A DNA stretch of 64,000 nt from Limnohabitans sp. (GTDB taxonomy: Bacteria; Pseudomonadota; Gammaproteobacteria; Burkholderiales; Burkholderiaceae_C): positions 248,001 to 312,000 of the forward strand of contig JAOATL010000015.1 of NCBI GenBank assembly GCA_030158125.1, given 5' to 3'. Each line of letters starts with the position of its first letter. Within the stretch, counting starts at the first letter, position 1. A program made the position numbers and the translations under genes. The notes beneath the pieces were generated by a model. That model had not been told where the DNA came from. It saw only the letters and a list, made by a program, of their open reading frames with translations, and made no database searches. Below, piece by piece: positions 55,021 through 62,911 of this stretch.

Positions 55021-56691
55021 TCAGAAGGTTTCCCTGAGTGATTCTTCAAAAAGCCCCTTCGGCCAGGGTTTCAGGAATTCACCTCGCTCGTTCATGCGCA
55101 TTTGCATGATCGCCACGCCCTTGCCTTCGTTTTGTATGAGGTATACGGCGATGTCGCTAGAACTCGCGGGCGGCACGCCTGGCGGTAGTTCGCCATCTTG
55201 GGTTTGGCGTATGCGCTTCATCATTCGGAGAAGCAATGCCTCGCTGTGTGTTTCGATCAAAAAATTGCGCCCGAAGTTGGCGGCTGATTGGAGATACAGG
55301 TCTCCGAGGCCGACTTGTACGCGAGGATGTATATGCAACTCCGGTTGCTCGATCAGTAGTAAAGTTCCGTGTGAGTCTACGGAGGCCGCTACTACAGGGA
55401 TCAATTGCGACAGTCCGACCCCTACGTCGTGCGGCGTTACACGCACATGGTTCTTGGTATCGACAAGCCAAACACGACGATTGACGGGAAGAGCATCGAC
55501 CGAGGCCCAATTCAGATCAAAAGCAGTACTTGCGCCCGAACGAACCGCATCTAAGTACTGCAGAGGAACTTCCCGAAACTCCTCTCGCTCTAGACCATAC
55601 CCCGTACCTAGTCGATTAGGGTCGTAGAGCCACGAGCTAACTTCAGCGAGTTGTGCTGCTGAACACTCATGAAGACGAGACCAGGCAGCTAACCCCCCGT
55701 ACCAACCCACCTCGTTCGCAAAACTATCCAGATTCAAGCGTCGCTTGGGTATGGCTCTCAGTGGGCCAATCGCTCGAGAATCAACAAGAAGATCGCGTAG
55801 CACCTCAAGAGGCCCAACGATGAGTTCAGTCAAAACTCCAGGAGCTATTTCAATGAGATCAACATCGTCTGCACTTTCCTCGAATTTGTCGACAGTGATC
55901 TCATCAAACGCGGGAGATGAAACGACCTTCCCCCAGCGCGGTAAGCCGTTTCTAAAACCGGTAACTGGATACTTGAGTAGATCACGATGCTCGCTATGCC
56001 ATGTGTACTCAGCAGCCAACTCTAGTTTTCTCTCTTCGCGGCGTGACTCAATTTCCTCTTGGCTCGCGCCGACAAGCTCGGCGTCGAGAAAATCGTCGTC
56101 CTCAGTCCTGGGGATTAACTTACGTAGATCCAACGCAACTGTTGGCGCTACTGTTTCAACGCTTCTTGCGGCGGACTCAAGCAATGGGTGACGAACGTTG
56201 ATGTGTGCAAGCCTCTTCCTGCCTGCAGCCACTTGCACGGTGTCTGGCATCACCAGCGCAACATCGGCACCGTTCAATGAAACAAGGTAGTAGTCGAGCT
56301 TGGGTGAGTGATCTTGGTCGTCCGCGCTGAACCCAAATTCGACATAGGCCTCCCTAAGCTTGTTGCTAATGGAAATAGAAGACGTTGCCCCGTACTCTGG
56401 CAGGTCAATGTTGTTGAGATTCAAGTCGTATCCCAGCACCATCCGGCGTCCGATGCTGTGCTTGTGGAGCAAATTCAAAAATCCACCGAGATCGATGTCA
56501 TCTGTAGCGTAAGGCGAACCCATGGGGTTCAATTCGTAGTTATCTAGCACTCCCCGTATGAAGTGCATGGAATGGAGAATCGAACTCTTGCCGGCGCTAT
56601 TCACACCGTACAGCAAGGTGACTGGTTTGATCGGAATTTCTATGGGGCCTTCGATACCTTTAAAGTTCTGAATTCTCAAACCGGTCAGCAT
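55021..56691 (-). CDS. AAA-type ATPase (DUF3696-like) embedded in a type I restriction operon
   Basis: 556 residues. LTGLRIQNFKGIEGPIEIPIKPVTLLYGVNSAGKSSIL gives an ABC/SMC-like head with Walker A at 29-37. LLLIEQPELHIHP (444-456) is Walker B and the signature region, and FLIETHSEALLLRM (478-491) a D-loop/H-loop block. The ending MNERGEFLKPWPKGLFEESL is typical of DUF3696 proteins. There is no Toprim domain, so this is not an OLD nuclease. Related ATPases act as the switch in defence pairs such as Septu (PtuA) and in retron modules. The start overlaps the hsdS stop by 7 bases and the PLD-like gene follows after 2 bases, so all are translated from one message. Confidence 0.8.
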   Translation of the reverse strand: MLTGLRIQNFKGIEGPIEIPIKPVTLLYGVNSAGKSSILHSMHFIRGVLDNYELNPMGSPYATDDIDLGGFLNLLHKHSIGRRMVLGYDLNLNNIDLPEYGATSSISISNKLREAYVEFGFSADDQDHSPKLDYYLVSLNGADVALVMPDTVQVAAGRKRLAHINVRHPLLESAARSVETVAPTVALDLRKLIPRTEDDDFLDAELVGASQEEIESRREERKLELAAEYTWHSEHRDLLKYPVTGFRNGLPRWGKVVSSPAFDEITVDKFEESADDVDLIEIAPGVLTELIVGPLEVLRDLLVDSRAIGPLRAIPKRRLNLDSFANEVGWYGGLAAWSRLHECSAAQLAEVSSWLYDPNRLGTGYGLEREEFREVPLQYLDAVRSGASTAFDLNWASVDALPVNRRVWLVDTKNHVRVTPHDVGVGLSQLIPVVAASVDSHGTLLLIEQPELHIHPRVQVGLGDLYLQSAANFGRNFLIETHSEALLLRMMKRIRQTQDGELPPGVPPASSSDIAVYLIQNEGKGVAIMQMRMNERGEFLKPWPKGLFEESLRETF

Positions 56692-57887
56692 GGTTCGATC
56701 TCCCTTTGACCGGCGTGATTGAGGAGACTGGCACTTAGCGCCTCACGAAGTGCCTCTGCCTCGCGCAAGAACGCATGGTGCTTCTTCAAGCGCTGCTGCA
56801 TGGCCACAACAATATTTGCGAACTTGTCTTGCTGTGCGATGGGTGGCAGTAGCAATGGAATGTCTTGCATGTCCTGTGCATTAATATTTGCCATGCCTAC
56901 GATGCTCTTGGCGCGGCCTTCCAGGGTTCGCTTCCCGTGCGCAGAATTCAGATACCCGGAAACATAGTGCGCGTTGCCGCGCTCGTTCATCCGCACGCGC
57001 ACTAAGTAGCCAGCAATTGCCATGGGCTCGTCTCGCATGTAGACGGCAGTTTTACCGACCAACTCCTTGCTATTGGTTCGGTTGAACAAGAGGTCGCCCT
57101 TTTTTGCCATGTACTTGTGGGCGGACGTCTCATCAAGATCGACATACTTCATCGAGGAAAAGTCCCAGCCGCCGCCATAAGTGATGTTGTTCATCCGAAG
57201 GATGGGGTACTGCCCCATATGTTCATTAGCTTTCTCAGAAGTCCCATAGTTTGCCGAACTTACCAAGTCGCGAATCGTGCCCTTAGGAAATGACTTTTGG
57301 TTTGTCTCCGGATCGCCAAACATGTCGATGAACACCGCACGAAGAAACTCCTCGGTGAGGCTGATGGCTTTCAGGCGTTTGCGGCGAATGCTATCTGCCT
57401 TGTCGAGAATGGCGGCGATTCGTTGTTGTTCAAAAAAAGAAGGCGGAGAAAACGGAAGCGACTTGATCGTTTTGTCGGAAACGGCGGGGTAGTTTGCACC
57501 TGTGGCAAGTCCCACCAGTTGCTTTACAGTGGCTTCGGATGAAATCCAATGAAAGAGGTAACGAGCGTCTAGCTTGCCTGGCTGTGCGCGCAACACACAA
57601 AACCCTGTGGATGCGATCGCACCTGCATGCTCGTTAGTAATGACTGCGACGGTGTTGAGATTTGGTCGAACTGTTGAAACGATAACGTCATTCTCAGCCG
57701 TCTCTTGCTTAGCTCGGCTTGGCGCTTGGTTGGTTGGAACTACTTGAGGATTAATGATTGCCCGTAATTCTCGGTCAACTGAAGAGATGTCCACATACGT
57801 GAAGTGTGATTCACCAAGCAGGAAAATTGAATTGACATTTCTAACGGGCGAAACATAGTCACCCAACTTGCTCTGCGTTGCAGTCAT
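56685..57887 (-). CDS. hsdS: Type I restriction enzyme specificity subunit
   Basis: 400 residues. Two target-recognition domains are joined by conserved helical spacers. The first repeat ends PPSFFEQQRIAAILDKADSIRRKRLKAISLTEEFLRAVFIDMFGD (about 155-200), the second PPIAQQDKFANIVVAMQQRLKKHHAFLREAEALREALSASLL (about 345-390). The domain between (YGTSEKANEHMGQYPILRMNNI and YMAKKGDLLFNRTNS) is a typical target domain. HsdS fixes the bipartite DNA target for both methylation and cutting. Sequence alone does not tell the target. The start overlaps hsdM by 4 bases. Confidence 0.93.
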   Translation of the reverse strand: MTATQSKLGDYVSPVRNVNSIFLLGESHFTYVDISSVDRELRAIINPQVVPTNQAPSRAKQETAENDVIVSTVRPNLNTVAVITNEHAGAIASTGFCVLRAQPGKLDARYLFHWISSEATVKQLVGLATGANYPAVSDKTIKSLPFSPPSFFEQQRIAAILDKADSIRRKRLKAISLTEEFLRAVFIDMFGDPETNQKSFPKGTIRDLVSSANYGTSEKANEHMGQYPILRMNNITYGGGWDFSSMKYVDLDETSAHKYMAKKGDLLFNRTNSKELVGKTAVYMRDEPMAIAGYLVRVRMNERGNAHYVSGYLNSAHGKRTLEGRAKSIVGMANINAQDMQDIPLLLPPIAQQDKFANIVVAMQQRLKKHHAFLREAEALREALSASLLNHAGQREIEPC

Positions 57888-59425
57888 CCTAATAGCTCCT
57901 GAAGGCTATCGAGCTCAGCTTGAATGGATGCTTCGAGTTCCTGCAAAGCCAACAAAATTTCCTTGGGAGTTGCATGGTGCTGTTTGGTGTGCACCTGCCG
58001 CTTGTATCGATTGATCGAGAGGTCATAGCTTTGTGCCCGAATGTCACCAACTGACACCTCAAACGACATCGCCGAACGGTCGCTGAAATCACCCTGACCT
58101 TCGCACCACTGCAGGTACTTAGCCTGCACGTCAGGCATATCTCCCTTACCGTCGCCGATCTTGGTTCGCTTGTCATCCAGAGAGAAACCATCGGACTGCA
58201 CATCGTAGAAAAACACGTTCTCGGTCTTGCCGCCCTTAGCAAAAATGATGATGGCAGTCGATACGCCTGCATAGGGCTTAAATACGCCCGAGGGCAGCGA
58301 GATCACTGCCTCCAGCTGATTATTTTCGATCAAGTGTTGCCGTAATTGCACGTGGGCCTTGCTAGAACCGAAGAGCACACCGTCTGGCACGATGGTGGCG
58401 CTGCGGCCGCCCACCTTGAGCATACGCAGGATCAAGCCGATGAAGAGCAACTCGGTCTTCTTGGTCTTGACAATTCGCAGGATGTCTGGGGCCACGTCTT
58501 GCTCGTCCAGACTACCCTTGAATGGTGGGTTGGCTAGGATGATGTCGAAGGCGTTTTTGGAACCCTTGGGGTGGCGCTCTTCGAAGCTCTGGCTCAGCGT
58601 GTCTTGGTAATGGACATCGGGTTGCTTTACACCATGCATCACCAAATTCATGGTGGCGATGCGCAGCATAGTGGCATCAAAGTCATAGGCATGAAACATG
58701 TCTGTGTCGACGTGTGCACGATGCTCACCCAGCAGGTCACCGCTGTAACGGATTTGCTCTTCACCGTCGACCACTTCCTTGTGCGTACCGGCATCGCTGC
58801 TATGTTGGCGCAAGAGGTAGTCATAAGACTCGATCAGAAAGCCTGCGGTACCGCAGGAAGGGTCGCAAATGCGGTCTGTTGGTTGGGGCTGCATCAACTC
58901 CACCATCATGCGGATGATGTGGCGAGGGGTGCGGAACTGGCCATTGATACCGGCGGTGGTGAGCTTGCTGAGCAGGTACTCATAAAGGTCACCCTTGGTG
59001 TCGCCTTGTTCCAGCGGTAGGTCGTGAACGGCGTTGACGGCTTTGATCAGCAATGATTCTTTTTGAATCATCAGCTGTGCGTCTTTCATGAAGGCAGCGA
59101 ACTGGCTGCCTTCTCCGCTGCTGCGTTCGGCCATACGGCGAAAGTGCGGAAACACGCGGTCGCGCACATGGGGCAGCATTTCTGGGCCGCCGTAATGACG
59201 CCAGGTTTCCCAGCGGCAATCTTGGTCGCCCTCACCAAACAAACTGGGTTCGCGCTTGCCTGTGATCGCGGCCCGCTTTTCTTGCGTCCGCTCTTGCATG
59301 TCCAGCAGACGGCTGTACATGAGGAATGTGATCTGCTCAATAACGGTGAGCGGGTTGGTGATGCCACCGGTCCAGAAGTCGGTCCAGAGGCTGTCGATGC
59401 GGCTTCTTAATGCGCCATTAATCAT
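57884..59425 (-). CDS. hsdM: Type I restriction enzyme methyltransferase subunit
   Basis: 513 residues. The N-terminal helical domain (MINGALRSRIDSLWTDFWTGG) precedes the N6-adenine methyltransferase core: DPSCGTAGFLIES at 188-200 is SAM motif I, and ILANPPF with NPPF at 299-302 the catalytic motif IV. GDTKGDLYEYLLSKLTTAGINGQFRTPRHIIRMMV is conserved before motif I. Two HsdM with one HsdS make the modification enzyme; HsdR is added for restriction. It lies 26 bases after hsdR and overlaps hsdS by 4. Confidence 0.95.
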   Translation of the reverse strand: MINGALRSRIDSLWTDFWTGGITNPLTVIEQITFLMYSRLLDMQERTQEKRAAITGKREPSLFGEGDQDCRWETWRHYGGPEMLPHVRDRVFPHFRRMAERSSGEGSQFAAFMKDAQLMIQKESLLIKAVNAVHDLPLEQGDTKGDLYEYLLSKLTTAGINGQFRTPRHIIRMMVELMQPQPTDRICDPSCGTAGFLIESYDYLLRQHSSDAGTHKEVVDGEEQIRYSGDLLGEHRAHVDTDMFHAYDFDATMLRIATMNLVMHGVKQPDVHYQDTLSQSFEERHPKGSKNAFDIILANPPFKGSLDEQDVAPDILRIVKTKKTELLFIGLILRMLKVGGRSATIVPDGVLFGSSKAHVQLRQHLIENNQLEAVISLPSGVFKPYAGVSTAIIIFAKGGKTENVFFYDVQSDGFSLDDKRTKIGDGKGDMPDVQAKYLQWCEGQGDFSDRSAMSFEVSVGDIRAQSYDLSINRYKRQVHTKQHHATPKEILLALQELEASIQAELDSLQELLG

Positions 59426-59451
59426 GGGTGTTCTTCTTTGTTGTTGTGGTT

Positions 59452-62400
59452 TCAGTGTGCAGCGGGTGGCTGCAGGGGCTCGCCAAAGGCACGCACCAAG
59501 CGCACCACTTCGTCGAGTTGTGTTGGGTTAGGGAAGATGCCGCCAAGGCCTTCGGCGTGGACGGTGTTGAACGGCGCATCAAACAACTGCCCAACAGCGA
59601 TAGCACCAAACTGACGGATGTGGTCCTTCAGCAGGGCCAGAAAGCGCAATTGTTGACTGTTGAGTGCATGCGCCTGCGCGAAGACAGAGAACTGCACATC
59701 CACGGCTGCGTGATCAAGGCCAACGATTCCTCGCAGAATTTGCGTCAGCTGGACTGCGGTATCGGGGTAGAACTCCCGCAGGGTGGCAAGATCGACATCG
59801 GGGTTGCGGGTATGTAGCAAGCTGTTGAGCTTGTCCAGCTCTTCTGCCGTGATGGATTCTCCCCGCCGCAGCTTGAGCAGAACAGGGTCGGTCTCGAATA
59901 ACGGCTCCAAGGCAGATTGCACGGCTTTGCGATAGATGCCGAAATCGACGGACTTGATCTTGGTGGGCCGTACCTGAACTTGGTATTCAGCAGCATCCTC
60001 ACGGACGTCCAGCTGCGTAGTAGGCAGGGGTGGAGGCAACACGGGGCGATCAGCCAATTCCATGATGTCGCGTAAGGCTGTGCGCATGGCATCGAGTTGA
60101 GCAAAAGTTGGCTCTTGCCAGAAGGCATCAGAGCGCAGGACTTGCAGCTCTTTGGCCTTGGCGCGCACAGGATTGAGATGCGGGGGCAGACGTCCAACCC
60201 ACTCCAAGATGGCTTCACGGTGAGCATTAGGTTTGCTGGACTCGGCAATGGCTGCGGCTTCTGCTTTCGCAAGCAGCAGGTCCCATCGCAGGGCGTCACC
60301 CTGGCCGCGCACGTCTAGGGCGCTCATCAAGGGTGCGACTGTTTCCGCCAACAGTTGACGAGTGACGGGCGCGAACTGGTGGACCAACTTGGCGTCTCTC
60401 GCTTGGTTCACGGCTTGCCAGTTTTCACGCACGGAGATGCCACCATCGGGCAGCGCTGCAGCGTCCTGCTGAAGCTGAAGTGCCAGAGCGTCGAAAGCGG
60501 GAATGTCTGATCGAGCCAAGGCCAAAGCAGCAAGTTCAATACGTGCTTCGTAGCGCCGCTGCGTCAGAGGCTTGGGTACATTGGGCTCCACCTCTTCCGC
60601 GTTCAGGTCGTGGAAGGCGAAATTGCCCCAGTGGTCAAAAATCAGAAACTCACTCTTGTCTTGGCCAGGCCCGAACAGGTCTTTGCATAGCCGCGTACCG
60701 CGGCCAATCATTTGCCAGAATTTCACCTTGCTCTTGACCGGCTTGGCGAAGACAAGATTCACCACTTCGGGCACGTCGATACCGGTGTCCAGCATATCAA
60801 CCGAGACGGCTATGCGCAGTTCGCCCTTGGGTTCTTTGAACTGGTCGATCAGTTCTTCGGACCGTGGTTCCTTGGAGTGGATGACGCGGCAAAACTTACC
60901 AGCAAACTGTGGGTACATCTCGTTGAAAAGATCTACCAACAGGCGTGCATGATCGATCTTTCGCGCGAAGATGATGGTCTTGCCGGGAAGCTGACCATCG
61001 GCGTCGCGGATGCCGTTGTCCATCAGGTTGCGCAGAATGACACGGTTGGTGTCTTTATTGAAGACGGCGTCGTCAATTTCTTGGGCGTCGAAGTCCAGGG
61101 TGTTGGGGTCTATGCCTTGGTCTTCGAGCTGGGCTATCTGCTCGTCCGTCAGATGTGCTGCCTTGATGCCATCGCGCATGAACTTGGTCGTGTGGGCAAC
61201 CACGCGGAAGGGCACCAGCTTGCGATCTGCAATGGCTTGTTCTAATGGGTAGTTGGCAGTAGGCAGCTTGTAGTCGCAGCCAAAGAGCTGACAGGTGCTG
61301 CGGCTAACCATCTCCACTGGTGTGGCAGTCAGGCCGACTTGAAGGGCATCGAAATACTTGAAGAGATCGCCGTAGAGGTTGTAGATCGAACGGTGCGACT
61401 CGTCGGCAATGATCAAGTCGAAGAAGCCGACATCGAAAGACTCATAGTCATTGATGAGGCCCTGATAGATTCCGATGTAGATGCGTGCATCCATCTTGCC
61501 CACATCATTGGCCTGCCCGATGACGTAAATCGGCTCACGCACGAAATCAGTGAAGGCGTTCTTGGCCTGCTTGCGCAGTTCCTTGCGGTCACACAAAAAC
61601 AGTACGCGCTTGACCCATCGTGCATCGATCAGAAGCTTGGCCAGCGAGATGGCAACGCGGGTCTTGCCCGTGCCTGTGGCTTGCACCACCAAGGCTCGAC
61701 GATGACGTTGTGTGAATCGTTCGGCGACGCGGGTGATGCTTTCGATTTGGTGAAGGTAGCCAGCAATATTTGCATCGGGCCGAACATCCTTCAACAAATC
61801 AAGCTTTTCCTTGCGCTGAAAACCGATGCGGTATTGCAGCGTGTCTTTGGAATAGAACCCGTAGACTGAGCGGGGTGGGTAGCCACCCGCGTCGTCCCAT
61901 ACCCAGATATCGTGCCCATTGGTATAGAAGATCATGGGCCGCTGGCCATGCACCTTTTCTAGGGCATCAGCGTAAAGCTTGGCTTGCTCTTGTCCTGCGC
62001 GTGCATCAACCTGAGTTTTCTTGGCTTCCACAACGGCAAGAGGCTTGCCGTTGTCGTCCCACAGCACGTAGTCACAGTAGCCCTTGCCGCTGGCGGTAGG
62101 TTGGTGTGGTACTTCAACTTCCTGCCCGACAGAGTCATTCGAAGTTGTGCCAGGCGGAACATTCCAACCCGCCATGCGCAGGTCGCGGTCAATGAGCCAC
62201 TTGCGGGTGTTGTCTTCACTGAAACGCAGTTGGTTGGCTGCAGCTGCGGATGATTGGCTGGCACGTTGCAACTGCAAAGTCGTTGGCGTCGGCGATGCTT
62301 GTGCGGCGACTGAGGCGGTCCGGTCAGCTGCACGTAGCTTGGCCAGCTCCTCCAGAGCTTGTCGCAGGCGCTCTTCTTTAAGGTTATTTTCCTCAGCGAG

Positions 62401-62904
62401 GGCTTTGGCCTTGCGTTTGATTTCAGCTTTGCTGTCGATACCCTCAGCGGGAGGCTGCTTGAACCCAGCAAAGTCATCTACTTGACCACCAAGGAAACTG
62501 ACATGGAGCCAGCGTGCGAGTTGCCAGGCCTCTTGAACACAGCGAACCGCGTCAGTGACATCCACATCCTCACCGTGGGCCGCACGGTTTCCTACCCGGC
62601 GAATCAAATGCAGCTTGTCGAGGACCAGCGGTTGAGCTATTTCCCTAAAACTGGAGTTGTTCAACAAATCCACAAAATTGGACTGTGGAAGACGTTCCAA
62701 TTTGAGCTTGTCGTAGACCCGGTCGACCAACCGCTCGGCAAAATTGCGCAATTTGACGAGTGCGCTCTCGGGGTCACTGTGTGCGTAGTGCTCGGCATGC
62801 CCGCCCATATTGGCGAGCTCCGGATACACCGCACGCAGTGGCTCGAAGTTTAGTGATCGAAGATCTTGCATCCAAATTTGGACGGTTCTCACGTTTGGGC
62901 TCAT
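59452..62904 (-). CDS. hsdR: Type I restriction enzyme nuclease/translocase subunit
   Basis: 1150 residues from the ATG at 62904, which has AAGGGATG in front; the frame is open further without a ribosome site. The N-terminus (about 30-130: ESALVKLRNFAERLVDRVYDKL, IRRVGNRAAHG) is a DUF4145-like domain. A coiled-coil-like stretch follows (about 160-195). The PD-(D/E)xK nuclease lies at 278-295 (CDYVLWDD...VVEAKK; Asp278, Glu293, Lys295). The helicase-like motor has ATGTGKTRVAISLAKLL (409-416), IADESHRSIYN (501-504) and SVDMLDTGIDVPEVVNLVFAKPVKSKVKFWQMIGRGTRL. An EcoEI-like C-terminal domain ends the chain. It translocates unmethylated DNA and cuts at a distance. Confidence 0.94.
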   Translation of the reverse strand: MSPNVRTVQIWMQDLRSLNFEPLRAVYPELANMGGHAEHYAHSDPESALVKLRNFAERLVDRVYDKLKLERLPQSNFVDLLNNSSFREIAQPLVLDKLHLIRRVGNRAAHGEDVDVTDAVRCVQEAWQLARWLHVSFLGGQVDDFAGFKQPPAEGIDSKAEIKRKAKALAEENNLKEERLRQALEELAKLRAADRTASVAAQASPTPTTLQLQRASQSSAAAANQLRFSEDNTRKWLIDRDLRMAGWNVPPGTTSNDSVGQEVEVPHQPTASGKGYCDYVLWDDNGKPLAVVEAKKTQVDARAGQEQAKLYADALEKVHGQRPMIFYTNGHDIWVWDDAGGYPPRSVYGFYSKDTLQYRIGFQRKEKLDLLKDVRPDANIAGYLHQIESITRVAERFTQRHRRALVVQATGTGKTRVAISLAKLLIDARWVKRVLFLCDRKELRKQAKNAFTDFVREPIYVIGQANDVGKMDARIYIGIYQGLINDYESFDVGFFDLIIADESHRSIYNLYGDLFKYFDALQVGLTATPVEMVSRSTCQLFGCDYKLPTANYPLEQAIADRKLVPFRVVAHTTKFMRDGIKAAHLTDEQIAQLEDQGIDPNTLDFDAQEIDDAVFNKDTNRVILRNLMDNGIRDADGQLPGKTIIFARKIDHARLLVDLFNEMYPQFAGKFCRVIHSKEPRSEELIDQFKEPKGELRIAVSVDMLDTGIDVPEVVNLVFAKPVKSKVKFWQMIGRGTRLCKDLFGPGQDKSEFLIFDHWGNFAFHDLNAEEVEPNVPKPLTQRRYEARIELAALALARSDIPAFDALALQLQQDAAALPDGGISVRENWQAVNQARDAKLVHQFAPVTRQLLAETVAPLMSALDVRGQGDALRWDLLLAKAEAAAIAESSKPNAHREAILEWVGRLPPHLNPVRAKAKELQVLRSDAFWQEPTFAQLDAMRTALRDIMELADRPVLPPPLPTTQLDVREDAAEYQVQVRPTKIKSVDFGIYRKAVQSALEPLFETDPVLLKLRRGESITAEELDKLNSLLHTRNPDVDLATLREFYPDTAVQLTQILRGIVGLDHAAVDVQFSVFAQAHALNSQQLRFLALLKDHIRQFGAIAVGQLFDAPFNTVHAEGLGGIFPNPTQLDEVVRLVRAFGEPLQPPAAH

Positions 62905-62911
62905 GCATCCC

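Noticed and set aside
55021-56691. OLD-family nuclease
   Set aside because: The ATPase head fits, but the C-terminus has no Toprim metal motifs and ends with the DUF3696-type sequence instead.
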